Notes: generated from the letters alone by a model not told the origin. 36,108 nucleotides of DNA from Bacteroidota bacterium (GCA_018267005.1 JAFDZK010000008.1:1-36108); one strand, 5' to 3'. Counted from the stretch's first letter, positions 22,736 to 31,883 are shown. Translations and numbers: made by a program.

Positions 22736-24365
22736 TTACCTCTTTCGGCACGTCAATATCCTCTTCGGCTTCCCAATTGGCGCGCAACGATATTTGTTTA
22801 TTGTACTGCCAGATATTTTCAGGGTATTCCTTTCGTTTCACATTGCCGGTGTCCCATTTGCCGTTCCGGTTGTCGTCGTAAACCACGCTGATCCAGTACT
22901 TGCCCACCGGGTAATTCTTATAAACCAGCGTAGCATTCCTGCTGATAAGGTCGCTTTTTACCACCTCTTTCTTTTCGTTCAGCAATTGAACTATATAAGA
23001 TTTAGACGTGTCCGGAACTTTTACCTTGACGGTCAACTGGCCGTAGTTGTCTAATTTATCCGCCAGGAATGGTCGTATGATCTTTTTGTTTTTGTCGCCA
23101 TAAATATCTGTCAGGGCGCCTTCATTGAAAACAACCTGGTAACGGCTGCCTTGTTTCCATGGGTATTTAAGGACCAGTCTTCTCGCGTTGCCGGTATCCT
23201 GCCGAAGGTTATAATTCGCGATATTGGTCGAGTCTTCATTGAAAGTAATTAACGACTGATCAAAAGAAGCCAGTGGCAAACTGGTGGTTATAAGCAGGCT
23301 TTCCGTCGGCTTTAAAAGCCCCGACTGGCCGACGTTGGTTTGTATGGTAAGGTTCCGCGTGAAAGCTTCCCTTCGACCCTTTCGCATTATCAGGGTGTCC
23401 AGCGGCTTGTTGTTTTGCAGAAAGGATACCTGGAGCGAGTCGAAGTCCATGTTTTTCATGTACACCAGCGCGGTGTCCTTTTTGGGGCTGAACTCAACTA
23501 ATTTCTGGTCGTCGAACCCCGCAGGAGAGAGGATTTTTACCGACGGCTTTTGCAAGCTTTTGTTGAACGAGAAGATCATCTTGCCGTCAACATCGAAACG
23601 GTGTTCTATCACCCTGAGTTTTTCCGGCTCCTGTTTGAAAAGCGTGAGCTCGACGTGCGACGTATCCTTTTGCAGGTGTATCGGTCTTTTTTTAAAAGCG
23701 ACCAGCTCATTCTCGTTATCATATATTTTATTTGGACTCGCTTCCTTTAGGGCATAAATGTAATAATCGCCGGGATGGAGGTTATTGAGCGAGAAATTAC
23801 CGGAGGTGTCCGTCGTAGCGTAGATCGTCGGTTTCTTCTTGCCCCATAGACTGGTATCCTGTTTGGGGGTGAGCAACATAACAGTTACATCTTTTTGTTT
23901 TTCGCCTGTTACGAGGTCTTGTACCGAACCCGATACGCTCAGCGAATCGATGTGCGGGCCGGTCGAGAAAACATAGGTGAAGTTTTCAAGGATGTTGCCT
24001 TCGTTTACGTCGGCGATACCTTTACCGAAGTTGATGACGTAAGTGGTATTCTTCTGCAACGAATCTTTGAATTGAACGACGATAGATTTTTTTACTTTTT
24101 TGTATAAAGGTACTTTTTCCTGCGCGGGGCTGATGCTGATCTCCGCTACCTTTAAATTAAAATACTCGTCGAAATCAAGCCGGATCTGTTTGGCCGAAAA
24201 ATTCCGGGTCATGTTGGGCGGCGTCGCCTTGAGTAATTTCGGCGGCGTCCGGTCCCTGGGGCCACCCTGGGGTTTTTGTATGCTTGCGCAGCCGAAAATG
24301 AACGCGGTAAACGCTAACACAAGCAAGATATTCGCGAAAAAAGCAGACTTTTTATTTAACCCCAT
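22725..24365 (-). CDS. Ig-like-domain lipoprotein (Big_5/SbsA-like)
   Basis: This 546-residue lipoprotein has a signal with lipobox FIFGCAS (Cys26) followed by KPQGGPRDRTPPKLL, a hallmark of a Bacteroidota-wide family. Residues about 35-130 form a Big_5 Ig-like domain (TPPNMTRNF...IRLDFDEYFNL...VVQFKDSLQKNTTYVINFG). About 150-230 resembles a carboxypeptidase-regulatory-like or transthyretin-like domain (TTDTSGNFSLNNLHPGDYYIYAL). The rest is beta-rich, ending KYWISVVYDDNRNGKWDTGN. It is probably anchored in the outer membrane or faces the periplasm. Function unknown. It lies downstream of mnmG with a 131-base gap, and its 3' end overlaps the carbonic anhydrase gene by 11 bases tail to tail. 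Confidence 0.82.
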   Translation of the reverse strand: MGLNKKSAFFANILLVLAFTAFIFGCASIQKPQGGPRDRTPPKLLKATPPNMTRNFSAKQIRLDFDEYFNLKVAEISISPAQEKVPLYKKVKKSIVVQFKDSLQKNTTYVINFGKGIADVNEGNILENFTYVFSTGPHIDSLSVSGSVQDLVTGEKQKDVTVMLLTPKQDTSLWGKKKPTIYATTDTSGNFSLNNLHPGDYYIYALKEASPNKIYDNENELVAFKKRPIHLQKDTSHVELTLFKQEPEKLRVIEHRFDVDGKMIFSFNKSLQKPSVKILSPAGFDDQKLVEFSPKKDTALVYMKNMDFDSLQVSFLQNNKPLDTLIMRKGRREAFTRNLTIQTNVGQSGLLKPTESLLITTSLPLASFDQSLITFNEDSTNIANYNLRQDTGNARRLVLKYPWKQGSRYQVVFNEGALTDIYGDKNKKIIRPFLADKLDNYGQLTVKVKVPDTSKSYIVQLLNEKKEVVKSDLISRNATLVYKNYPVGKYWISVVYDDNRNGKWDTGNVKRKEYPENIWQYNKQISLRANWEAEEDIDVPKEVINP

Positions 24366-24496
24366 TTTTAGCCTTTATAATCGAATTTTTCTTTTTTATG
24401 ATGATTATCATTCGGCATTAAAAATAATCGATTTAAAGCCAAATAAAAACGTTGGTTATTTTTTCAGTTAATATGTTGATTTACAGCGGCTTAATG

Positions 24497-26359
24497 CTAT
24501 TTTGAGATATGCACCATCAAAACTGAGATGTCCGACGGCGATACGCCCGAAATTCGTGATGCCTGTCCCAGGGTGCGCGGTTTTACCTTCATTAATTTTT
24601 CGCGCGCCTCTTTGGAGAGCGACACTAAGCTGTGGTAGTTAAACTCCGGGTTGATCTCCTTATCCTCCATCTTCCGCATCTTAGCAACGATGTCCATTTC
24701 TTTCTCAAAATAACTCTCGTATTTGATTTTTATTTCAGCCTGTTCGATAGTTTCTTTATCGTATTTGTTCAGCAGGTCGTCGAGTCGTCCGTCAGCCTTG
24801 CGTATATCATTCAGGGTGACTTGCGGCCGCGACACCAGGCTGAATAATTTAACATTGTGCGAGAGGGGCGACGTGCCGAGCTCCTCAAGCAGGCTATTCA
24901 CGGACGGCGCTTCGACGGAGATGTTTTTCGAGAACGCTACGATGTCGTCGGAATCTTTTACTTTCCTGGTTACTTTGTCCATGCGCTCGTCGCTGATCAG
25001 GCCAAGTTCGTAACCGATCGGGGTGAGCCTTATATCGGCGTTGTCTTGCCGGAGCAGTAAGCGGTGCTCCGCGCGTGAAGTGAACATGCGGTAAGGCTCC
25101 TCGGTTCCTTTCGTCACCAGGTCGTCGATCAATACGCCTATGTACGACTCCGATCTTTTCATGATCAACTCGTGCTTATCATGAACTTTTTGGTGGGCGT
25201 TTATACCCGCGATAAATCCCTGTGATGCCGCTTCCTCGTACCCAGTGGTGCCATTGATCTGGCCGGCGAAAAATAGGTTGCTTACCAGTTTCGTTTCGAG
25301 CGTAAGATCAAGCTGGGTAGGCGGGAAGTAATCATATTCTATGGCATAGCCGGGCCTGAACATTTTGGAATTTTCAAAGCCTGGAATTTGGGTCAGTGCA
25401 CGGTACTGAACATCCTCGGGGAGCGAGGTCGAGAATCCGTTAACATAGATCTCGACAGTGTTCCATCCTTCGGGCTCAACGAATATCTGGTGCCGTTCGC
25501 GTTCGGCGAAACGATTGATCTTATCTTCGATGGAAGGGCAGTAGCGCGGCCCCAGGCCTTTGATGCGCCCGGTAAACATGGGCGATTTTTCAAAACCTTC
25601 CTTTAATGTTTCGTGGACGTTGCTGTTCGTGTAGGTTATCCAGCAGCAACGCTGATCCTGCGGCAGTTCAACATCGGTAAAGGAAAAACGGCCGCGGTTT
25701 TCGTCGCCCCATTGCTCTTCCATTGCCGCATAGTTCAGGGTTCGGCCGTCGACGCGGGGAGGTGTGCCTGTTTTCATTCTGCCGGCGTCGAAGCCGAGTT
25801 CGACAAGCTGTTCGGTTAGTCCTGTCGCTGCTTTTTCGCCGGTCCGGCCGCCGCCGAATTTCTTTTCGCCGACGTGGATCACACCGTTAAGGAAAGTGCC
25901 GTTAGTTAACACTACCGCATCGCATTCGATCTCGATGCCCATAGAAGTACGCACACCTTTTATAGTATGATCCTTAACCACCAACGACGTAACCATATCC
26001 TGCCAGAAGTCGACATTCGGCGTCCGTTCTAATGCCAGGCGCCATTCTTCAGCAAACCGCATCCGGTCGTTTTGCGCACGCGGGCTCCACATGGCAGGAC
26101 CTTTGGAAAGGTTCAGCATGCGGAATTGAAGTGTGGTTTTATCGGCGATTATTCCCGAATAGCCGCCCATGGCGTCAATTTCACGCACAATCTGGCCCTT
26201 AGCTACGCCACCCATCGCCGGGTTACAGCTCATTTGAGCTATAGTGCCCATATTCATCGTTACGAGCAGTACAGACGAGCCTAAATTGGCTGCCGCCGCC
26301 GCCGCTTCACAACCCGCATGCCCCGCGCCTACAACTACAACATCGTATTTCCTAAACAT
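24497..26359 (-). CDS. mnmG: tRNA uridine-5-carboxymethylaminomethyl modification enzyme MnmG (GidA)
   Basis: MnmG with MnmE installs the (carboxymethyl)aminomethyl group on the wobble uridine of several tRNAs, using FAD and folate. Visible motifs are [14 protein letters not shown] at the N-terminus, [61 protein letters not shown] and [16 protein letters not shown]. The C-terminus has [19 protein letters not shown] chose the ATG at 26359 (620 residues), preceded by GGAGAAAGA. A GTG at 26377 would put six extra residues inside a parS-like palindrome. Two such palindromes lie just upstream. gidB, parA and parB, frequent neighbours in other bacteria, are absent from the window. Confidence 0.97.
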   Translation of the reverse strand: MFRKYDVVVVGAGHAGCEAAAAAANLGSSVLLVTMNMGTIAQMSCNPAMGGVAKGQIVREIDAMGGYSGIIADKTTLQFRMLNLSKGPAMWSPRAQNDRMRFAEEWRLALERTPNVDFWQDMVTSLVVKDHTIKGVRTSMGIEIECDAVVLTNGTFLNGVIHVGEKKFGGGRTGEKAATGLTEQLVELGFDAGRMKTGTPPRVDGRTLNYAAMEEQWGDENRGRFSFTDVELPQDQRCCWITYTNSNVHETLKEGFEKSPMFTGRIKGLGPRYCPSIEDKINRFAERERHQIFVEPEGWNTVEIYVNGFSTSLPEDVQYRALTQIPGFENSKMFRPGYAIEYDYFPPTQLDLTLETKLVSNLFFAGQINGTTGYEEAASQGFIAGINAHQKVHDKHELIMKRSESYIGVLIDDLVTKGTEEPYRMFTSRAEHRLLLRQDNADIRLTPIGYELGLISDERMDKVTRKVKDSDDIVAFSKNISVEAPSVNSLLEELGTSPLSHNVKLFSLVSRPQVTLNDIRKADGRLDDLLNKYDKETIEQAEIKIKYESYFEKEMDIVAKMRKMEDKEINPEFNYHSLVSLSKEAREKLMKVKPRTLGQASRISGVSPSDISVLMVHISK

Positions 26360-26369
26360 TCTTTCTCCA

Positions 26370-26385
26370 TGTTCCACGTGGAACG
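26370..26385. promoter_or_regulatory. parS-like ParB-binding site 1
   Basis: On the plus strand this reads TGTTCCACGTGGAACG. The 14-bp core GTTCCACGTGGAAC is a perfect palindrome matching the parS consensus GTTNCACGTGNAAC. It lies 10 bases upstream of the mnmG ATG, so in the transcript it would also fold as a hairpin in the leader. Confidence 0.8.
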
Positions 26386-26397
26386 TACAAATTTACT

Positions 26398-26646
26398 TCA
26401 ATTGCCCGATGTTCCACGTGGAACTTTTAATAATGATATAAATGCTACAAAGGCCCAAACGCTCTCCAGCACGACAAAAGGATAGAAGCGTACCATCCAC
26501 GACGCGTAGCAGCAGACGCCCGCGCCAAGAAAATTCATCAAGCTATATATTTTACTGTTTGCGGGCAGCTTTTTATACAAGTTCAGCATAAAGGCTACCA
26601 GTAAAATGATTACGCCGATGGACGCTATTATATCTGATGTTTTCAT
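26398..26646 (-). CDS. Small membrane protein, CBU_0592-like
   Basis: This 82-residue protein has three likely membrane segments: IIASIGVIILLVAFMLNLY, IYSLMNFLGAGVCCYASWMV and FVVLESVWAFVAFISLL. The pattern LNFLGAxxxxxxS...P....E.xWxxIS matches the small integral-membrane CBU_0592 family as I remember it; the function is unknown. The ATG shares a base with the TAA of the ABC-F gene, so translation is coupled. The last codons (KVPRGTSGN) are encoded by the second parS-like palindrome. mnmG starts 38 bases downstream. Confidence 0.78.
   Translation of the reverse strand: MKTSDIIASIGVIILLVAFMLNLYKKLPANSKIYSLMNFLGAGVCCYASWMVRFYPFVVLESVWAFVAFISLLKVPRGTSGN
26410..26425. promoter_or_regulatory. parS-like ParB-binding site 2
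   Basis: TGTTCCACGTGGAACT has the same 14-bp palindromic core as site 1. The centre-to-centre distance is exactly 40 bp, close to four helical turns. It lies within the 3' coding end of the small membrane protein gene. Confidence 0.8.
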
Positions 26647-28514
26647 TATGATTCGCCGAGTTCGGTTAGCTCCATCCAGCGCAGGCTTTTTTTGTCGATA
26701 TCGACCGTTAGATTCTCTATCAGACGCGCGGTTTCTGCTAATTGCTGATGGTCTGCAGCGCCGGAGTTGAGCTTTTCCGTGAGGGATTTAATTTCCAGCT
26801 CAGCCTGCGCAATATCTTTTTCGAGTGTTTCAAGCTCCTTTTGTTCCTTAAAACTCAGCCTGCTTTTTTTAACCGGCGCGGAAATTTCTTTCTTTTGAAC
26901 AGCGCCCTCAGCTTTGATCTGCTGTTTCAAAGCCTCCTGTTCATATCGCCACGACGAATAATTGCCATTGAAGATATTCACCTTGCCGTTGCCTTCCATA
27001 ATGAATAGCTGGTCGGTAAGTTTATCCAAAAGATATCGGTCGTGCGATACCAGCATCAGCACACCGGTATAATTGGTCAGAAACTCTTCCAGTACGTTTA
27101 GTGTGTCTATGTCCAGGTCGTTGGTCGGCTCATCCAGTATCAGGAAGTTGGGGTTCTTCATCAGTATCTGCAGCAATTGCAGGCGCTTTTTCTCGCCGCC
27201 GCTCAGGTTGGCGATAAACCCATACTGCCGTTTAGGCGGGAATAGAAAAAGCGTCAGCAGCGCGGAAGCCGAAATGGTTTTGCCGTCGGCCATCGTGATG
27301 AACTCGGCTACATTTTTCACCACGTCGATCACCCGCTCATCTTCCTTAAACACCATGCCCCCCTGGTGAAAATAACCCATTACGGTTGTTTCGCCTTTCT
27401 TTATCTCGCCTTTATCCGGCTCGATCTGGCCAGTGATCAAATTTAGCAGGGTTGACTTCCCGCTGCCGTTTTTCCCCGCAACACCGATCCTGTCGCCTTT
27501 TTTAAATACATAATTAAAGTCGTGCATCAATTCATGCCCGTTGAAGGCCTTTTGCAGGTGGTGCAGCTCCAATATTTTGTTGCCCTGCCTTGCCGTTTTA
27601 ACGCTCAGCTCAACCCTGGCTTTCGGGCCCGCGTTTTTGGTCTTTTCCTCCAAGTCATAATAAGCATCTATCCTCGCTTTGGACTTGGTGCCCCGGGCCT
27701 GCGGCTGCCTGCGCATCCATTCCAGCTCTTTTCTCAGCAGGTTGCTATTCTTCTGGAATTCGGCCTCCGATACAGCTTCACGTTCCGCTTTTTTCTCCAG
27801 GAAATAGCCATAGTTCCCATTGTATGAAAATATCTTGCCATTGTCGATCTCGATGATCTGGTTACATACATTATCCAGGAAGTACCGGTCGTGCGTTACC
27901 ATCAGGATGGTTTTATTACCCTCGGTCAGCAGCTTTTCCAGCCACTCGATGGTTTCGATATCCAAATGGTTGGTAGGCTCGTCCAGCAGGTACAGGTCAG
28001 GTTCTTCAATGAGCAGTTTGGCCAGGGCCAGGCGTTTCTTTTGTCCGCCCGACAAAGTATCGATACGCTGGTTAAGGTGATGAATATCCAATCGCCCTAA
28101 AATGGTTTTGATCTTGTATTCATATTCCCAGGCATTGCTGTTACTCAGCTCTTCCGTTACCTGGTCGATGGCTTTGGTGTTATCCGGATCGTTCTCCAGC
28201 AATTCCTCGTATTTCCTGATCAATTGCTGCTGCTTATTGTCCGAGTGGAAAATATAGTCGCTGATGGTATCAGACTTGTCAAATGATGGGTCCTGCTCCA
28301 GGTATCCGGCACGCAGATCCCGGCTTTGTACCACCTTGCCCTCAGTCGGCAAAAACTTGCCGGCGAACAACTTCAGCAGCGTCGATTTCCCTGCCCCGTT
28401 CACCCCGACCAGCGCCGTTCTGCGCCCCTGGTTGATGCCGAGGGTAAGGTTTTTAAAAAGCCAATGGTCATGGTAGGAGTGACCTAAGTTCTCCGCTGAT
28501 ATTAAGGTAGTCAC
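26646..28514 (-). CDS. ABC-F family ATPase (Uup/EttA-like)
   Basis: This soluble protein has two ABC ATPase domains and no membrane part. Domain 1 holds Walker A GVNGAGKST (37-45), signature LSGGQKKRLALAK and Walker B DLYLLDEPTNHLDI. Domain 2 holds GKNGSGKST, LSGGEKKRLQLLQ and NFLILDEPTNDLDI. A charged linker (EAEFQKNSNLLRKELEWMRRQPQARGTKSKARIDAYY) joins them, and a C-terminal coiled coil is present, as in Uup. ABC-F proteins act on the ribosome. I start at GTG 28514 (622 residues), because the longer reading to 28634 adds 40 unconserved residues from the divergent promoter region. The next gene overlaps by one base. Confidence 0.9.
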   Translation of the reverse strand: MTTLISAENLGHSYHDHWLFKNLTLGINQGRRTALVGVNGAGKSTLLKLFAGKFLPTEGKVVQSRDLRAGYLEQDPSFDKSDTISDYIFHSDNKQQQLIRKYEELLENDPDNTKAIDQVTEELSNSNAWEYEYKIKTILGRLDIHHLNQRIDTLSGGQKKRLALAKLLIEEPDLYLLDEPTNHLDIETIEWLEKLLTEGNKTILMVTHDRYFLDNVCNQIIEIDNGKIFSYNGNYGYFLEKKAEREAVSEAEFQKNSNLLRKELEWMRRQPQARGTKSKARIDAYYDLEEKTKNAGPKARVELSVKTARQGNKILELHHLQKAFNGHELMHDFNYVFKKGDRIGVAGKNGSGKSTLLNLITGQIEPDKGEIKKGETTVMGYFHQGGMVFKEDERVIDVVKNVAEFITMADGKTISASALLTLFLFPPKRQYGFIANLSGGEKKRLQLLQILMKNPNFLILDEPTNDLDIDTLNVLEEFLTNYTGVLMLVSHDRYLLDKLTDQLFIMEGNGKVNIFNGNYSSWRYEQEALKQQIKAEGAVQKKEISAPVKKSRLSFKEQKELETLEKDIAQAELEIKSLTEKLNSGAADHQQLAETARLIENLTVDIDKKSLRWMELTELGES

Positions 28515-28598
28515 GTTTATGTTAAATAACTGCCAAATAGTCCGGTAAGCAGGGGCTATATGACAAATCTTGATTAATTTGGTACAAAAATACGGATA

Positions 28599-28625
28599 AA
28601 AATTGTGTGGACTGAAAATTGTGTG
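28599..28625. promoter_or_regulatory. 11-bp direct repeat between divergent genes
   Basis: AAAATTGTGTG occurs at 28599-28609 and 28615-28625, 16 bp apart, in the gap between the ABC-F gene and pirin. On the minus strand TATTTTTG (28592-28585) fits the -7 consensus for the ABC-F gene, though no clear -33 is seen. The repeat could be a regulator site; this is not shown. Confidence 0.3.
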
Positions 28626-28671
28626 TTTAAACATGTATTTCTAAAACAGTCAGGAGACTCATAAACGAACA

Positions 28672-29382
28672 ATGAAAAAAGTATTTCACCCTGCCAGCGA
28701 GCGGGGCCACAACGACATCGGCTGGTTAAAGGCTAATTTCTCATTCAGCTTTGGGCCGTATTATAACCCTGAAAAGGTGCATTTCGGCGCATTGCGGGTA
28801 TTGAACGACGATATTATAGCCGGCGGCACCGGTTTTGGCACGCACCCGCACGATAATATGGAGATCATAACCATCCCGATATCGGGCGCGCTGGAGCATC
28901 GCGACAGCACCGGCGGGCACGGTGTTATTTCGGCCGGAGAAGTGCAGGTCATGTCGGCGGGCACGGGTTTACAGCATTCCGAATACAATCATTCTAAAAC
29001 GGAGGATGCTAACACCCTGCAGATTTGGCTTTTCCCGAAGAAAATGAATATCGAGCCCAGGTATGACCAGAAGAACTTTGCGAACGACCTGAAGCCGAAC
29101 CAACTGACCACGCTGGTATCGCCCTATAAAGACGGGGAAGCGCTGTGGATAAACCAGGACGCCATATTTTCGATGGGTGATTTCGAAGCCGGTCAAACGA
29201 TCAGCTATGAGATCAAGATCCCGGGCAACGGTGCTTATATTTTCCTGATCGAGGGTAAGGCATCAGTGGACGGCACGGTTTTAAACAAAAGGGACGCCGT
29301 GGGTGTTTATGATACGAGTTCATTTACCATTGAAACCGAGTCGCACTCGCGGATATTGATCATGGAAGTACCGATGAGATAA
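28672..29382 (+). CDS. Pirin family protein (YhhW-like bicupin)
   Basis: This 236-residue protein has two cupin domains. The N-terminal pirin domain carries the metal-binding pattern FGTHPHDNMEIITIPISGALEHRDS and GTGLQHSEYNHS, giving the usual His/His/His/Glu set. GWLKANFSFSFGPYYNP near residue 20 is typical of the YhhW/YhaK branch, some of which show quercetin 2,3-dioxygenase activity. The C-terminal cupin covers about 135-236. It is cytoplasmic. The natural substrate is unknown. It is divergent from the ABC-F gene and is followed by a gap of 83 bases before mlaE. Confidence 0.92.
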   Translation: MKKVFHPASERGHNDIGWLKANFSFSFGPYYNPEKVHFGALRVLNDDIIAGGTGFGTHPHDNMEIITIPISGALEHRDSTGGHGVISAGEVQVMSAGTGLQHSEYNHSKTEDANTLQIWLFPKKMNIEPRYDQKNFANDLKPNQLTTLVSPYKDGEALWINQDAIFSMGDFEAGQTISYEIKIPGNGAYIFLIEGKASVDGTVLNKRDAVGVYDTSSFTIETESHSRILIMEVPMR

Positions 29383-29418
29383 ACCCGCCGCCCTGGTGGA
29401 AATGGTTTTGGGCTGGGA

Positions 29419-29442
29419 AAACAATTTGATTTTTAATTGTTT
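29419..29442 (+). terminator. Weak hairpin after pirin
   Basis: AAACAATT and AATTGTTT are complementary across an 8-base loop in the pirin-mlaE gap. The stem is AT-rich and weak, so it is only a possible terminator. Confidence 0.25.
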
Positions 29443-29465
29443 ATAACAGGCAAAACATTTTACCA

Positions 29466-30242
29466 ATGGCAGAGCAGGCAGCACCGGCATGGAAACGATG
29501 GCTCGAGGAGGGCGGCGACCAGGTATTTTTCCTGAAAGGATTTTTCAGGAATGTGTTCAGGGGCGGCTTTGAGTGGTCGGAGTTTGTCCGCCAGTGCTAC
29601 GAAATAGGATATAAATCTTTAACGCTTGTTGCTACAACGGCGTTTATCATGGGGTTGGTTTTAGCGATGCAGCTAAGGCCAACCCTTGTTGATTTTGGGG
29701 CTGAGAGCATGCTGCCCCGAACGCTGGCCGTTTCCATCGTACGCGAGATCGGCCCCGTTATTACCGCTATTATTTGCGCCGGCAAGATCGCTTCGGGTAT
29801 CGGCGCCGAGCTGGGCAGTATGAAGGTTACCGAGCAGATAGACGCCATGGATATATCAGGCGCCAACCCGATGCAGTATTTGGTGGTAACGCGTGTGCTG
29901 GCGACGACTTGGATGGTGCCCCTCCTGGCGCTCATGGGTGACCTGATCGGCCTGGCCGGCGGTTTTTTAGCGATCAACATACAGAGCAAGGTAAGCCTGC
30001 TGTTGTATTTTCATAAATGTATCGGCGCGCTCGGTTTTGCTGACTTCCTTCCCGCCTTTATTAAAACCATCTTCTTTGGCTTCGCCATCGGTTTTATTGG
30101 ATGTTACAAAGGTTATAACTCCAACCGTGGCACAGAAAGCGTTGGCCTGTCGGCGAATTCGGCAGTTGTGGCTGCATCGCTGTGGATATTCGTCATCGAC
30201 GCCATAGTGGTGCAGATCAGCAACGTGCTTTTATTGAACTGA
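29466..30242 (+). CDS. mlaE: MlaE-family ABC transporter permease
   Basis: This is the membrane permease of an MCE-type phospholipid transporter that moves lipids between inner and outer membranes. The 258-residue protein has about five hydrophobic segments (LVATTAFIMGLVLAMQL, WMVPLLALMGDLIGLAGGFLA, TIFFGFAIGFIGCYKGY, VVAASLWIFVIDAIVVQISNVLLL). It carries the family signature VSIVREIGPVITAIICAGKIASGIGAELGSMKVTEQIDAM. The ATP-binding gene starts 1 base after its stop and an MCE protein follows, making a compact mlaE-F-D operon. Homologues of MlaB and MlaC are not seen here. Direction of transport is not decided by sequence. Confidence 0.93.
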   Translation: MAEQAAPAWKRWLEEGGDQVFFLKGFFRNVFRGGFEWSEFVRQCYEIGYKSLTLVATTAFIMGLVLAMQLRPTLVDFGAESMLPRTLAVSIVREIGPVITAIICAGKIASGIGAELGSMKVTEQIDAMDISGANPMQYLVVTRVLATTWMVPLLALMGDLIGLAGGFLAINIQSKVSLLLYFHKCIGALGFADFLPAFIKTIFFGFAIGFIGCYKGYNSNRGTESVGLSANSAVVAASLWIFVIDAIVVQISNVLLLN

Positions 30243-30243
30243 T

Positions 30244-31026
30244 ATGGAACCGAAACCAGCACATAAAGAAAAGATTACCAAAAAGCGCGCGGCACCCGGC
30301 GGCGAGGTCGTCATCCATATCAAAGGCCTTAAAAAGTCCTTCGGGGATAAAGAAGTGCTGAAAAACATCAACCTGGATGTACACAAGGGCGAGAACGTGG
30401 TGGTATTGGGACGCTCGGGTTCCGGCAAATCCGTCACCATCCAGTGTGTAGTGGGAAAACTGGTACCCGATGAAGGCGAGCTGACGGTTTTCGGCGAGGA
30501 GGTGGCGGCGATGAATGAAGAAGAATTGAAGAGCTTGCGTACCAGGATAGGTTTTTTGTTCCAGGGGGCCGCGCTGTACGACTCGATGACCTTGCGCGAG
30601 AATATGGAGTTTCCGCTGACGCGCGTGCTGAAGATCAAAGACCAGGAAGAAATAGACCGCCGCGTGGAAGAGATGCTGGACGGCGTGGGCCTGCTCGAGG
30701 CTATAGACAAAATGCCGGCCGACCTGTCGGGCGGCATGCGGAAGCGCGCGGGGCTTGCACGAACGCTGATCGTAAAGCCCGAAATCATATTATATGACGA
30801 ACCAACGACCGGCCTGGACCCGATGACATCGCGCGAGATCAGCAAGCTTATACTGCAAATGCAAAAAAAATATAAAACCACCTCGATCATCATTACACAT
30901 GATATGGACTGCGCGCGCATTACCGCAGACCGCGTTGTGATCATGCACGAGGGTGAATACATCGCCGAAGGGACTTTTGACGAGCTCAGGAACTCGGACG
31001 ATGAACTGATATGTTCGTTCTTTTAA
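30244..31026 (+). CDS. mlaF: MlaF-family ABC transporter ATP-binding protein
   Basis: This 260-residue ATPase drives the MlaE permease. It has Walker A GRSGSGKS, Q-loop FLFQGAALYDSMTLRENMEFPL, signature LSGGMRKRAGLART, Walker B IILYDEPTTGLDP and H-loop IITHDM. SGGMRKR together with the ALYDSMTLRENMEFPL stretch is typical of MlaF. A Lys-rich N-terminal extension (about 1-20) precedes the domain. It sits between mlaE and mlaD with 1- and 10-base gaps. Confidence 0.94.
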   Translation: MEPKPAHKEKITKKRAAPGGEVVIHIKGLKKSFGDKEVLKNINLDVHKGENVVVLGRSGSGKSVTIQCVVGKLVPDEGELTVFGEEVAAMNEEELKSLRTRIGFLFQGAALYDSMTLRENMEFPLTRVLKIKDQEEIDRRVEEMLDGVGLLEAIDKMPADLSGGMRKRAGLARTLIVKPEIILYDEPTTGLDPMTSREISKLILQMQKKYKTTSIIITHDMDCARITADRVVIMHEGEYIAEGTFDELRNSDDELICSFF

Positions 31027-31036
31027 AACCTATACT

Positions 31037-31783
31037 ATGAAAACAACAGCAGGACAGAAAATAAAAATAGGCGGATTCGCTTTAGCGGGTTTGCTCATAT
31101 TGGTCGCGGCGATATTCCTTATTGGCAACAAAAAGGGACTTTTCACTTCCACTTTTAGCATTCATGGCATGTTCAGGAATGTGAATGGCCTGCAGGAAGG
31201 CAACAATGTGCGCTTTGCAGGGATCAATATCGGCGTGGTCGAAGGTATAGAGATCATGAACGACACCACCGTAAAAGTTACCGTTACCCTGGATGATTAT
31301 GTGCGCAAATTCATTAAAAAAGACGCTAAAATGAGCATCGGCAGCGATGGACTGATGGGTGACAAATTGATCGTGATATCGCCGGGCGGCACCGAATCTA
31401 CGCAGGCGGTCCATAATGGCGACCAGATCTCTGCGGTAAATCCGTATGATATCGACAAGATCCTTAAAAGGGCGTCTAAAATGGCAGATGATGCCGGTAA
31501 CCTGATAGAAGGCTTGTCGGAGATCGTCAATAAGGTAAATCATGGCCAGGGAAGTATCGGCCGGTTGTTAAATAACGATAAAATGGCGAAGGACCTGGAC
31601 GCGACTGTAAAACAAGCCAAAACCACCATCGCTACGGTACATAAAACCACCGGCACGCTTAACGAAGACCTGAAGGCGGCACAGCATAATATCTTCCTGA
31701 GAGGCTTTTTCAAAAAGAAACAAAAAGCGAAAGAAGATTCGATCAAAAAAGCGAAGCAGGATTCAGCTAAAAATAAGCCTTGA
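31037..31783 (+). CDS. mlaD: MlaD/MCE-domain protein
   Basis: This 248-residue protein is the substrate-binding part of the lipid transporter. It has one N-terminal membrane anchor (IGGFALAGLLILVAAIFLIG), one MCE domain (about 38-120: FSIHGMFRNVNGLQEGNNVRFAGINIGVVEGIEI...MSIGSDGLMGDKLIVISPG), a helical stretch, and a Lys/Asp-rich C-terminal tail (KKKQKAKEDSIKKAKQDSAK). MCE domains form hexameric rings in the periplasm with the anchor in the inner membrane. It ends the operon and is followed by a strong bidirectional terminator. Confidence 0.92.
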   Translation: MKTTAGQKIKIGGFALAGLLILVAAIFLIGNKKGLFTSTFSIHGMFRNVNGLQEGNNVRFAGINIGVVEGIEIMNDTTVKVTVTLDDYVRKFIKKDAKMSIGSDGLMGDKLIVISPGGTESTQAVHNGDQISAVNPYDIDKILKRASKMADDAGNLIEGLSEIVNKVNHGQGSIGRLLNNDKMAKDLDATVKQAKTTIATVHKTTGTLNEDLKAAQHNIFLRGFFKKKQKAKEDSIKKAKQDSAKNKP

Positions 31784-31835
31784 GGACTGCGCTCGCGCAT
31801 CGCCGATTTTATTTATAACGGCGGGAAGAAACGCC

Positions 31836-31867
31836 AACTCGAGGCCCGGATTTCCGGGCCTCGAGTT
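31836..31867. terminator. Strong bidirectional terminator between mlaD and gpx
   Basis: AACTCGAGGCCCGG and CCGGGCCTCGAGTT are perfect complements around a 4-base ATTT loop: a 14-bp GC-rich stem bordered by A and T on each side. It lies between two convergent genes and can end both transcripts. Confidence 0.85.
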
Positions 31868-31883
31868 TATCTTAAAATGGCTA

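Noticed and set aside
26360-26377. GTG at 26377 as the mnmG start
   Set aside because: It falls inside the parS-like palindrome; the conserved N-terminus begins at the ATG at 26359.
28515-28634. 40-residue N-terminal extension of the ABC-F protein
   Set aside because: Its residues are unlike the family and it covers the divergent promoter gap; GTG 28514 begins just before the conserved domain.
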